A DNA stretch of 33,386 nucleotides, taken from assembly GCA_025458105.1 (NCBI GenBank), contig JALOTD010000035.1, positions 1 to 33,386 on the forward strand, in the 5' to 3' direction. Under the pieces are notes generated by a model. That model had not been told where the DNA came from. It did no database searches and saw only the letters and a program-made list of their open reading frames with translations. This document shows positions 23,446 to 30,766 of the stretch, one piece after another. Within the stretch, counting starts at the first letter, position 1. Each line of letters starts with the position of its first letter. This DNA comes from Tabrizicola sp. Its GTDB lineage: Bacteria; Pseudomonadota; Alphaproteobacteria; Rhodobacterales; Rhodobacteraceae. Both the position numbers and the translations under genes were made by a program.

Positions 23446-24843
23446 GTGCCCTATGTCTATGAAAAGACCGTCCACCAGGGCGACGTCGCCTGGATGAGCA
23501 TGGCGACCGTCCTGGTCCTGATGATGACCGTCCCGGGTCTTGCCCTGTTCTACGGCGGCCTGGTGCGTACCAAGAACATGCTGTCGATGCTGACCCAGGT
23601 CTTCGCGATTTCGGCCGTCGTCTGCATCATCTGGGTGGTCTACGGCTACTCGCTCGCCTTCTCTTACGGCGGGTCGATGGACACCTATGTCGGCGGCTTC
23701 TCGAAGATGTTCCTGTCGGGCGTCGATGCGACTACGCTGGTGCCGACCTTCACCAACGGGGTCTGGCTGCCGGAATACACCTTCATCGCCTTCCAGATGA
23801 CTTTCGCGATGATCACGCCCGCGCTGATCGTCGGTGCCTTCGCGGAACGCTTCAAGTTCTCGTCGCTTCTGGTGTTCTCGATCCTCTGGGTGACCTTCAT
23901 CTACTTCCCGATGGCCCACATGGTCTGGTGGTGGGGCGGCCCGGACTTCCTGGCTGAACAGCAGACCGCCAAGCTGATCGCCGAAGCTGCCGGTGACACC
24001 GCCGCCGCCGAGGCCGCTGCCGCGAACCTCGCCGCGAACGGGCTGATCTGGAACTGGGGTGCCTTGGACTTCGCTGGCGGGACCGTGGTGCACATCAACG
24101 CCGGGATCGCGGGCCTTGTCGGCTGCATCCTTCTGGGCAAGCGCGTCGGCTATGGCAAGGAGTCGATGGCACCGCACTCGCTGACGCTGACGATGGTCGG
24201 GGCCGCGCTTCTGTGGGTCGGCTGGTTCGGCTTCAACGCCGGGTCCAACCTGGAAGCCAACGCGATCACTTCGCTTGCGATCGTGAACACCTTCGTCGCG
24301 GCTGCCGCTGCAGGCGTGGCGTGGATGTTCGCCGAATGGGCGCTGAAGGGCCGTCCGTCGCTCTTGGGCCTTGTCTCGGGCGTCATCACCGGCCTTGTCG
24401 CCGTGACCCCCGCTGCGGGCTTCGCCGGTCCGATGGGCGCGATCTGCCTGGGTCTCTTCGCCGGCGCGGTCTGCTTCTGGTTTGTGGCCTACGTGAAGAA
24501 CATGTTCAAGCTGGACGACAGCCTCGACGTGTTCGGCATCCACGGCCTCGGCGGGATCATCGGCGCCATCGGCACCGGCATCCTGGTCAACCCGGCGCTG
24601 GGTGGTGCGGGCATCCCCGACTACACCTCGGTCCCCGGCACGCTGCAGGTCGGTGCCTATGACATGGGCTTCATGCTGACGGCGCAGATCAAGGCAGTCC
24701 TGTTCACCGTGGCCTTCTCGGGCATCGGCTCCTTCATCCTCTTCAAGCTTGTCGACCTGGTCATGGGTCTGCGCGTCAAGGAGGAAGTGGAGCGCGAAGG
24801 CCTGGACGTGGCCGAACACGGCGAGCGCGCCTACAACATGTAA
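23446..24843 (+). CDS. amtB: Ammonium transporter AmtB (start unclear)
   Basis: The body is a complete Amt/MEP channel of about 465 residues with eleven expected spans. It contains LALFYGGLVRTKNMLSML, ITPALIVGAFAERFKFSS, DFAGGTVVHINAGIAGLVG with the first pore His, and VFGIHGLGGIIGAIGTGI with the second. It imports ammonia or ammonium and is regulated by the upstream GlnK. The 5' end is abnormal. The reading frame continues upstream of GTG 23446 with a plausible linker, TPQEATTEAATETATAAAEL, to 23386, but meets TGA at 23383 and has no ATG. A well-placed ATG at 23382 lies in a different frame. The usual N-terminal signal peptide is missing. The coordinates given use GTG 23446, which has no ribosome binding site. 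Confidence 0.9.
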   Translation: MPYVYEKTVHQGDVAWMSMATVLVLMMTVPGLALFYGGLVRTKNMLSMLTQVFAISAVVCIIWVVYGYSLAFSYGGSMDTYVGGFSKMFLSGVDATTLVPTFTNGVWLPEYTFIAFQMTFAMITPALIVGAFAERFKFSSLLVFSILWVTFIYFPMAHMVWWWGGPDFLAEQQTAKLIAEAAGDTAAAEAAAANLAANGLIWNWGALDFAGGTVVHINAGIAGLVGCILLGKRVGYGKESMAPHSLTLTMVGAALLWVGWFGFNAGSNLEANAITSLAIVNTFVAAAAAGVAWMFAEWALKGRPSLLGLVSGVITGLVAVTPAAGFAGPMGAICLGLFAGAVCFWFVAYVKNMFKLDDSLDVFGIHGLGGIIGAIGTGILVNPALGGAGIPDYTSVPGTLQVGAYDMGFMLTAQIKAVLFTVAFSGIGSFILFKLVDLVMGLRVKEEVEREGLDVAEHGERAYNM

Positions 24844-24888
24844 GGAATGGCGGCAGGCCACCTCCTCCCGGCCTGTCACCTGAAGCGG

Positions 24889-24925
24889 CGGCCCGTGGGT
24901 CCTCCCCCCGCGGGCCGTTCTCTTT
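24889..24925 (+). terminator. Rho-independent terminator of glnK-amtB
   Basis: CGGCCCGTGGG (24889-24899) and CCCGCGGGCCG (24907-24917) form an 11-bp stem with one T-G wobble and a 7-base loop, followed by TTCTCTTT. A second hairpin, GGCAGGCC/GGCCTGTC at 24852-24877, lies just before it. Confidence 0.75.
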
Positions 24926-24973
24926 GCCAAGTCCCCCTTCCGTCTTCATCCCGACGGCAATCCCCTGAAAGGC

Positions 24974-25825
24974 GTGGCGCTGGTCGTCGCAGCGACGCTT
25001 CTCTTTGCGGCCGGGGACACGTTGGGCAAGCACCTCTCGATGCTCTACGCCGCCACGCTGATCCTTGCTGCGCGCTATCTGATCAACCTCGTGCTTGTCC
25101 TCGTCACCATGTGGCCCCGCCACCGGTCGGCCGTCTGGCGCACACAGCGCACGGGCCTTGTCCTTCTGCGCGGCCTGCTTCTGGCGATGGCAACCGTTAC
25201 CATGCTTCTGTCGCTGCGTGTAATGCCGGTGGCCGAAACAGTGGCGATCATCTACATCACCCCGGTCCTGCTGATGCTAGCCTCCGGACCGATACTGGGC
25301 GAAAAGGTCAGCGCGCTTGGCTGGGTCTGCGCGGCGCTGGGGTTCGCGGGCGTCCTTCTCATCGCGCGGCCCGGCAGCGGACTTGACCCTTGGGGCGTGA
25401 CGCTGTGCCTGGTGAACGCGGCTCTTGGCACTGGTTACCACCTGCTCACGCGCGTCCTGACCCGGACCGAGACGACCATGGCGCTTCTGTTCCAGACCGC
25501 GCTCGTCGGATCGGTCCTGTCGGTCGGGCTGACCCTTGTCCTGGGCGTACCCACCTGGCCCAGCCTGACCGACGCCGGGCTAATCCTGCTCTACGGCACC
25601 TTCGCGACTGTCGGACACCTTCTGCTGACCTCGGCCTACCGCGAGGCCCAGGCCTCCACTCTCGCCCCGGTCAACTACATGCACATTGCCTTTGCCACGC
25701 TTCTGGGCTGGCTGGTTTTCCATCAACTGCCCGACGCCCTTGGCTTTACCGGAATGGCGCTGATCGCCAGCGCAGGCCTTCTGGCCGCCTGGCGCGCAAG
25801 CCGCCCTATGCCGCCGCCAGAGTGA
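24974..25825 (+). CDS. DMT (EamA) family transporter
   Basis: A membrane protein of about 283 residues with ten predicted spans in two EamA repeats. It begins VALVVAATLLFAAGDTLGKH and includes AETVAIIYITPVLLML, with the second repeat around GTFATVGHLLLTSAYREA. Family members export metabolites such as amino acids or nucleosides; the substrate here is unknown. No ATG exists in frame after the stop at 24881. GTG 24974 is used here, with AAAGG only one base away. The preceding codons (DGNPLKG) still look family-like, so the true start may be a non-ATG codon or may have been lost. The 3' end overlaps the opposing DMT gene by 20 bp. Confidence 0.85.
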   Translation: MALVVAATLLFAAGDTLGKHLSMLYAATLILAARYLINLVLVLVTMWPRHRSAVWRTQRTGLVLLRGLLLAMATVTMLLSLRVMPVAETVAIIYITPVLLMLASGPILGEKVSALGWVCAALGFAGVLLIARPGSGLDPWGVTLCLVNAALGTGYHLLTRVLTRTETTMALLFQTALVGSVLSVGLTLVLGVPTWPSLTDAGLILLYGTFATVGHLLLTSAYREAQASTLAPVNYMHIAFATLLGWLVFHQLPDALGFTGMALIASAGLLAAWRASRPMPPPE

Positions 25826-26684
25826 TCAGGGCCGTCCCCGCCACCGCCAGCGCCGCGCCCGCCCATGCGACGGCATTCGGGGCCTGCCGCGTCACATACC
25901 AGACCATCGGCAGGATCAGGATCGGTGCGGTCGACGACAGCGTCGTCACGATCCCGACATCGCCCACGGCCAAGGCCGCCATCAGAAGCGACATGCCCAG
26001 GAAAACACCGGAAAAGGCCGAGCCGCCAATCCGCCACAAGTCCCCGACGACAGGCCGCTCCGGGGGCCGCAGGGCCGGAACTGCGAGCAGCACAAGGAAG
26101 AACAGCGTCCCCAGCCCCGACCGGATTGCCATGGCAGTAAAGGGCTCGACCCCGGCCAGCATAGCGGGGCGCGCGAACAGGCTGCCCGTCGCCTGCCCCA
26201 GCGCCGTCACCACGCCCAAAGCCAGACCCAAAGCCAGCGCACCTTGCCGCCGCTGCCCGTCGCGACCGCCCGGCCCCAGGATCGCCAGCACGATCCCCGC
26301 CAGGATCAACCCCACGCCCGCACCCTGCAGAAGGTTCACCGTCTCGCCCCGGAAACCATAGCCCAGGGCCAGCGCAAACGGGGCCGACAGCGTGAACAGA
26401 AGCGCATTCAGCCGCGGCCCCAGAAGCTGGATCGTGGCGACATAGGTCAGGGTCGCCAGCATGATCCCGGCAGCCGACGATCCCAGAAGCCACAGGAACT
26501 CGTCCCGTCCCACGGTCCGCCAGCCGCCCAGCGCCAGCGACACGGCGGCCGTCATCAGAAAGGCAAGTCCCATCTGCCAGCGCGCCAGTTGCACCGGCCC
26601 GACGCGGCCCGTGACACTGTCGATCTGCAAGGCCGAAAGGGCGAAGGTGGCCGCCGCCGCCAGGGAAAGCGCGACGGCCAGCAT
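25806..26684 (-). CDS. DMT (EamA) family transporter
   Basis: A 292-residue protein with ten predicted spans and two EamA domains, including LAVALSLAAAATFALSALQ at the N-terminus, PRLNALLFTLSAPFALALGY at the end of the first repeat and VGIVTTLSSTAPILILPMVW in the second. It is a different paralogue from the opposing gene, with which it shares 20 bp at the 3' ends. The start at ATG 26684 is five bases after the stop of the aminotransferase gene, so it is the last gene of the operon sseA - membrane protein - aminotransferase - DMT. Export of a product related to that pathway is possible but unproven. Confidence 0.9.
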   Translation of the reverse strand: MLAVALSLAAAATFALSALQIDSVTGRVGPVQLARWQMGLAFLMTAAVSLALGGWRTVGRDEFLWLLGSSAAGIMLATLTYVATIQLLGPRLNALLFTLSAPFALALGYGFRGETVNLLQGAGVGLILAGIVLAILGPGGRDGQRRQGALALGLALGVVTALGQATGSLFARPAMLAGVEPFTAMAIRSGLGTLFFLVLLAVPALRPPERPVVGDLWRIGGSAFSGVFLGMSLLMAALAVGDVGIVTTLSSTAPILILPMVWYVTRQAPNAVAWAGAALAVAGTALITLAAA

Positions 26685-26689
26685 CCCGG

Positions 26690-27865
26690 TCAGATCACCC
26701 CGGCAATCGCGGCGGCCAGCACCGGCACGGTCCTTGCATTCAGCCCGGCAATGTTGATCCGACTGTCACCGACCATGTAGATGCCATGCTCTTCCCGCAG
26801 TCGGCCCACCTGAGCCTCCGTCAGCCCCAGGCGGCTGAACATGCCCCGGTGCTGTGCAACAAAGTCGAACCGGTCGCTGTTCGTCGCCCGGCGCAGCTCA
26901 TCGGCCAGCTGCTTGCGCAAGCCCAGCATGTTCTGGCGAACCTCCTCCAGCTCCTGCTTCCACTCGGCGGTCAGCGCCTGATCCTCCAGGATCATCGTCA
27001 CCAGCCGCGCGCCGTGGTCGGGCGGGAAGCTGTAGTTCTGCCGGTTCAGGAAGTTGAGGTTGCCCTGCACCACGGCCTTGCGGTCGGGCGAGGTCAGCGC
27101 CACGAGAATCCCCGTCCGCTCCCGATAGATGCCGAAGTTCTTGCTGCACGAGGCCGCAATCAGCACCTCCGGGAATGCCGCCGCGATCTTGCGGGTCGCT
27201 TCGGCATCGGCGTCCAGCCCGTCGCCAAAGCCCTGATAGGCGAGGTCGACGAAGGGCACCGCCCCTTTCTTCTGCAGAAGTGCGATCACCTGATCCCACT
27301 GGTCGGCGGAAAGGTTCGCCCCGGTCGGGTTGTGGCAGCAACCGTGCAGCAGCACCGCATCGCCCGCTGCAACGCCTTCCAGGTCGGCCATCAGCCCGGC
27401 GAAGTCGATGCCCGAGGTGGCGACATCGAAATAGCGGTACTCCACCCCGGTCATCCCAAGGTACTTCACGATCGACGGATGGTTCGGCCAGGTCGGCGCG
27501 CTCATCCAGACGCGGGCCTTGGGGTTGGCCATCCGGATCAGCTCCAGCGCCTGCCGGATCGCGCCCGTCCCGCCCGGCGTCGCGACCGAGGCTGCGCGGT
27601 CGGCATAGCCCTCGCCCAGGATCATCGAGACGAGGGCCGCGTTGTAGGCGGGTTCGCCAGCCAGACCCGTGTAGGTCTTGGTCTTCTCCACCTCCCACAG
27701 CTGCTTCTCGGCTGCCTTCACCGCGCGCATCACCGGGGTCAGGCCGGTCGCGTCCTTGTATACGCCGACGCCAAGGTCGATCTTCGTGGTCCGGGGGTCG
27801 TCCCGGAACATGGCGATGAGTTGCAGGATCTTGTCCTGCGGCTGGGGATTCAGGGTTTCAAGCAT
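26690..27865 (-). CDS. Aspartate/aromatic amino acid aminotransferase (class I, subgroup I-alpha)
   Basis: A 391-residue PLP enzyme close to AspC/TyrB. It begins MLETLNPQPQDKILQLIAMF. The Schiff-base Lys242 lies in SCSKNFGIYRERTG. Asn179 in GCCHNPTGANL and Asp207/Tyr210 in FVDLAYQGFGDG hold the cofactor. The C-terminal RINIAGLNARTVP has the substrate carboxylate Arg region. It transfers amino groups between aspartate or aromatic amino acids and 2-oxo acids. AspC-type enzymes can also transaminate cysteine to 3-mercaptopyruvate, the substrate of the sulfurtransferase encoded at the head of this operon. ATG 27865 is chosen by homology; the open frame extends upstream as a shadow of the neighbouring gene. 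Confidence 0.94.
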   Translation of the reverse strand: MLETLNPQPQDKILQLIAMFRDDPRTTKIDLGVGVYKDATGLTPVMRAVKAAEKQLWEVEKTKTYTGLAGEPAYNAALVSMILGEGYADRAASVATPGGTGAIRQALELIRMANPKARVWMSAPTWPNHPSIVKYLGMTGVEYRYFDVATSGIDFAGLMADLEGVAAGDAVLLHGCCHNPTGANLSADQWDQVIALLQKKGAVPFVDLAYQGFGDGLDADAEATRKIAAAFPEVLIAASCSKNFGIYRERTGILVALTSPDRKAVVQGNLNFLNRQNYSFPPDHGARLVTMILEDQALTAEWKQELEEVRQNMLGLRKQLADELRRATNSDRFDFVAQHRGMFSRLGLTEAQVGRLREEHGIYMVGDSRINIAGLNARTVPVLAAAIAGVI

Positions 27866-27884
27866 GGCGGTTTCCCAGGGTTGG

Positions 27885-28388
27885 TTAGGCGCCGGCCATG
27901 ATCGCGGCCCTTGCCCGTCGGACAAAGGCCCAGTGCCACAGCCAGAGCGGCACGGCAAGAAGGCCCGCGACGCTTCCCACCTCATGCGGGACCAGCGCGA
28001 GGATCTGCAAGGCGCACCAGCCAAGGCCCGAGATCAGACCGAATGTCCCCGTGGTGACGCCACGGGCTGCGGCGTGGGCTTTCAGCGAGGCCGCGACATT
28101 GCCGATGATCCAGAAATCCTCGACGAAGTTGTAAGGGATCAGGAACATCAGCCAGACCGATTTCGGGCGTGCTGCGCGAAAGGGTTCCGGGATCGCTTCC
28201 AGCACCCGTTGCAGGTCGTGGGCATAAAGAGCCACAGCCAGAAGGAAGGCGAGGACAAGTGCCGCGGAGCCCCAGTGACCAAGCAAGGCGATCTCTGCCA
28301 GAAAACCCTTGTCGGGCCGCGCAAGGCTCCAGCCGATCAGGCCGCAGACGCCCGCCGTGAGCAGCAGTTTCAGCGCAAGAAGCCGCAT
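27885..28388 (-). CDS. Uncharacterised small membrane protein
   Basis: A 167-residue protein with four to five hydrophobic segments. The first (LLALKLLLTAGVCGLIGWSL) is near the N-terminus. A segment around WLMFLIPYNFVEDFWIIGNV contains conserved-looking aromatic and acidic residues. The last is VAGLLAVPLWLWHWAFV, followed by a basic end. I do not recognise the family. Its ATG follows the sseA stop directly (TGAATG, no gap) and its stop is 19 bases before the aminotransferase start, so it is firmly inside that operon. A role in transport or sensing tied to the sulfur/amino acid pathway is only a guess. Confidence 0.8.
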   Translation of the reverse strand: MRLLALKLLLTAGVCGLIGWSLARPDKGFLAEIALLGHWGSAALVLAFLLAVALYAHDLQRVLEAIPEPFRAARPKSVWLMFLIPYNFVEDFWIIGNVAASLKAHAAARGVTTGTFGLISGLGWCALQILALVPHEVGSVAGLLAVPLWLWHWAFVRRARAAIMAGA

Positions 28389-29252
28389 TCAGGGGCCAGT
28401 GGCGACCCGCAGGTCATCATACATGCCCCATTCGGCCCAGGACCCGTCGTAGAGCGCGTGGTTCCGGTGCCCGATCCGCTCTAGCGCAAGACTAAGGACG
28501 GCCGCCGTCACGCCCGAGCCGCAGCTGGTGATCGCAGGCTTCTTCAGGTCCACGCCTGCCGCCTCGAACACTGCCTTCAGCGCGGCGGGGGGCTTCATCG
28601 TCCCGTCGGGGTTCAGCACCTCGCCGAAGGGGATGTTCTTTGACCCGGGAATGTGCCCCGACCGCAGCCCGGCGCGCGGCTCCGGCGCCTCGCCCCGGAA
28701 GCGGGCGGCGGCGCGGGCGTCGATGATCTCGGCCTCGCCCAGTTTTGCCGCATGGGCGACTTGCGTGACGTCCTTCACCAGGTGGTTCTGGCGGCTGACC
28801 GTCATGTGCCGGTCGCGGACCACCGGGGCCATGTCCTCGACCTCGCGCCCCTCGGCCTGCCATTTCGGGAACCCGCCGTTCAGGACGGCGACGTCGGTCT
28901 TGCCCATCAGCCGGAAGGTCCACCAGACCCGGGCGGCCGAGAAGATCCCGGCCCCGTCATAGACCACGACCTGATGCCCATCGCCCACGCCCATCGCGCG
29001 CAGGCGCGAGATGAACTTCTCGGGCGGGGGGGCCATATGGGGCAGGGCAGACCGTTGGTCGGAAATCTCGTCGATGTCGAAGAACCGCGCGCCGGGGATA
29101 TGCGCCGCCGCATACTCGGCCTTCGCATCCCGCCCCGATCCTGGCAGATACCAGCTGGCATCCAGCACCCTCAGGTCCGGGTCGCGCAGATGCCTGGCCA
29201 GCCAGTCGGTCGAGACCAGCGTCTTCGGGTCGTCCTGCGGCGAAGGGGTCAT
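28389..29252 (-). CDS. sseA: 3-mercaptopyruvate/thiosulfate sulfurtransferase (tandem rhodanese)
   Basis: A 287-residue enzyme with two rhodanese domains. The N-terminal domain (LVSTDWLARHLRD to about 140) is catalytically silent. The C-terminal domain carries the active-site loop SCGSGVTA, whose CGSGVT form is typical of 3-mercaptopyruvate sulfurtransferases, whereas thiosulfate-specific enzymes carry a different loop. It moves sulfur from 3-mercaptopyruvate to thiol acceptors or cyanide. ATG 29252 is preferred to the upstream start because GGGAG lies 9 bases before it and the N-terminus matches the family. It heads the four-gene operon with a membrane protein, an aminotransferase and a DMT exporter. 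Confidence 0.93.
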   Translation of the reverse strand: MTPSPQDDPKTLVSTDWLARHLRDPDLRVLDASWYLPGSGRDAKAEYAAAHIPGARFFDIDEISDQRSALPHMAPPPEKFISRLRAMGVGDGHQVVVYDGAGIFSAARVWWTFRLMGKTDVAVLNGGFPKWQAEGREVEDMAPVVRDRHMTVSRQNHLVKDVTQVAHAAKLGEAEIIDARAAARFRGEAPEPRAGLRSGHIPGSKNIPFGEVLNPDGTMKPPAALKAVFEAAGVDLKKPAITSCGSGVTAAVLSLALERIGHRNHALYDGSWAEWGMYDDLRVATGP

Positions 29253-29332
29253 GGGGCGGGCTCCCGAGAGGGTTCCTGTCGCATATACCTGCGCCACGCA
29301 GCCCCGCGCAAGCGGACTTGGTCGTTAGGGTC

Positions 29333-29359
29333 GGCGCGGAGCCATGTCAGCTCCGCGCC
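29333..29359 (-). terminator. Perfect 10-bp hairpin after the glycine-rich small gene
   Basis: GGCGCGGAGC (29333-29342) and GCTCCGCGCC (29350-29359) pair perfectly around a 7-base loop, starting 7 bases after the stop of the minus-strand gene at 29367. There is no T tract after it, so it may act as a Rho-assisted or processing end. Confidence 0.45.
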
Positions 29360-29366
29360 ATCCGCG

Positions 29367-29663
29367 TTACTTGACCAGGGCCTTCTTCACCATGCCGGCA
29401 ATCGCCGTCAGGATCACGCCGCCGATACCGCCGCCCGCGACCGACTGGATGATCGCGCTCAGGTCCAGCCCCGAGGCCGCAGCCCCCGCCGCCGCCCCGG
29501 CATCACCGCCGAGCATCCCCATCAGAAGGCCGCCCAGACCGCCGCCAACCGCGCCCGCGACCGAGTTGCCTGCCGTCCCCAGGCTCAGGTTCTTCAACCC
29601 TGCGCCCGCGGCATTGCCGCCCACCAGACCCGCGATGATCTGAATGATCAGTTCCATACCCAT
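29367..29663 (-). CDS. Small glycine-zipper-like hydrophobic protein
   Basis: A 98-residue protein rich in Gly, Ala and Leu with almost no charge until the C-terminal MVKKALVK. It begins MGMELIIQIIAGLVGG. Two similar segments, NSVAGAVGGGLGGLLMGML and QSVAGGGIGGVILTAIAGM, suggest an internal repeat of a GxxxG membrane-packing unit. ATG 29663 has AAAGG 8 bases upstream and fits better than the earlier GTG. No signal peptide is evident. I recall similar unnamed proteins in other Proteobacteria but know of no function. It stands alone between smpB and the sseA operon, with hairpins on both sides. Confidence 0.72.
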   Translation of the reverse strand: MGMELIIQIIAGLVGGNAAGAGLKNLSLGTAGNSVAGAVGGGLGGLLMGMLGGDAGAAAGAAASGLDLSAIIQSVAGGGIGGVILTAIAGMVKKALVK

Positions 29664-29718
29664 AACCACACCTTTCCCTCGTTGCCGGTTCCCGTACCGG
29701 GTGGTCCCGGCTTATGCC

Positions 29719-29756
29719 CCGGACTTTCTGTCCGGTATGGGAAATTCTGCCAGAAT
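29719..29756. other. Two short inverted repeats between smpB and the small gene
   Basis: CCGGAC/GTCCGG around TTTCT (29719-29735) and ATTCTG/CAGAAT around one base (29744-29756) lie in the 132-bp gap between the smpB stop and the next gene on the same strand. They may end the smpB transcript or form operator-like sites; neither has a clear T tract. Confidence 0.35.
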
Positions 29757-29795
29757 TCGGCACATCCAGCAACGAATGTTGGAAAAGTGAAAGTC

Positions 29796-30275
29796 TCAGC
29801 CCCGGCTGTTCTGCTTCAGAAGCCGGGCCTTGTCGCGGTCCCAGTCGCGCTTGGCGCTGGTTTCGCGCTTGTCCGCCAGCTTCTTGCCCTTGGCGATGCC
29901 AAGCTTCAGCTTCACGATCCCGCGGTCGTTGAAATACATCTTCATCGGCACGATGGTCATGCCTTCGCGCCCCACGGCGGACCACAGACGCGACAATTCC
30001 TTCTTTGACACCAGCAGCTTGCGCCGCCGCCGCTCCTCATGCCCGAAGGTCTTGGCCTGCAGGTAGGGCGCGATGTAGCCATTGATCAGCCACAGCTCAC
30101 CCCCTTCGACAGACGCATAGCTTTCCGCGATGTTCGACCCGCCCTGCCGCAGGCTCTTGACCTCGGACCCCAGCAGCATGATGCCAGCCTCAAGGTCGCT
30201 TTCGATGTGGTAATCGAAACGCGCGCGCCGGTTTTCGGCGATGAGCTTGGAGTTCGGATCGGACTTTGCCACCAT
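29796..30275 (-). CDS. smpB: SsrA-binding protein SmpB
   Basis: A 159-residue RNA-binding protein that delivers tmRNA to stalled ribosomes in trans-translation. The OB-fold motifs [39 protein letters not shown] and [18 protein letters not shown] are all typical. The basic C-terminal tail [20 protein letters not shown] is the part that enters the mRNA channel. ATG 30275 fits the family N-terminus, although the ribosome binding site is weak. It is divergent from the ion channel gene across 49 bp. The ssrA gene itself is not in this window. Confidence 0.97.
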   Translation of the reverse strand: MVAKSDPNSKLIAENRRARFDYHIESDLEAGIMLLGSEVKSLRQGGSNIAESYASVEGGELWLINGYIAPYLQAKTFGHEERRRRKLLVSKKELSRLWSAVGREGMTIVPMKMYFNDRGIVKLKLGIAKGKKLADKRETSAKRDWDRDKARLLKQNSRG

Positions 30276-30324
30276 GATCGCTGTCAGATAAGGTCTGGGG
30301 CGGGCTTAGTCCAGAAGGCTTGGA

Positions 30325-30762
30325 ATGCTCCTACAGATCGCGCTTGGCACCGGGCTTCTGCTCGTCAACATTCTGGTCATGGCCGTGGCCGCATTGATGC
30401 TGGAGGTTGCCTTCCGTCAGGTCCATCCCTGGCTGATCGCCCCGCCGCAGCGCCCAAAGCTTTTGATCATGCTGGTTGGCGTCGGCATCTGGGTGCTGGC
30501 CGTCATTACAACTGGCGTCTGGATCTGGGCGCTGACGCTCCTCGAGATCGGCGCCTTCGCCACGCTTGAGGAAGCAATCTACTTCTCGCTCGTCGCGTTC
30601 TCGACACTGGGTCTGGGCGATGTGGTGCCGCCACAGGAATGGCGCATCCTTGCGGTCATGGCTGCCGTGAATGGGTTTCTCAGCTTTGGCCTTTTGACCG
30701 CGCTTCTGGTCGAGGCGCTGCGCCAGGTCCGCTTGGCCCAACTTGACCGCCGCCACGACTGA
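30325..30762 (+). CDS. Pore-loop ion channel family protein (Ion_trans_2-like)
   Basis: A 145-residue membrane protein with three hydrophobic spans (about 3-27, 47-70 and 107-130) and a pore loop before the last one. The filter-like sequence FSTLGLGDVVPP replaces the canonical TVGYGD of potassium channels with TLGLGD, so ion selectivity is uncertain. It lacks a regulatory RCK or nucleotide-binding domain. ATG 30325 has AGAAGG at 30313-30318. It is convergent with the patatin gene, with only four bases between the stop codons. A tetrameric cation channel is the best guess. Confidence 0.82.
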   Translation: MLLQIALGTGLLLVNILVMAVAALMLEVAFRQVHPWLIAPPQRPKLLIMLVGVGIWVLAVITTGVWIWALTLLEIGAFATLEEAIYFSLVAFSTLGLGDVVPPQEWRILAVMAAVNGFLSFGLLTALLVEALRQVRLAQLDRRHD

Positions 30763-30766
30763 CGTC

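Noticed and set aside
22897-24930. 677-codon open frame on the minus strand opposite glnK-amtB
   Set aside because: It is dominated by His, Asp, Gln and Arg, matches no known family, and lies exactly opposite two well-recognised genes. It is a GC-rich codon shadow.
28653-30008. 451-codon plus-strand frame across sseA, the small glycine-rich gene and smpB
   Set aside because: It runs antisense through three real genes and has no coherent protein features.
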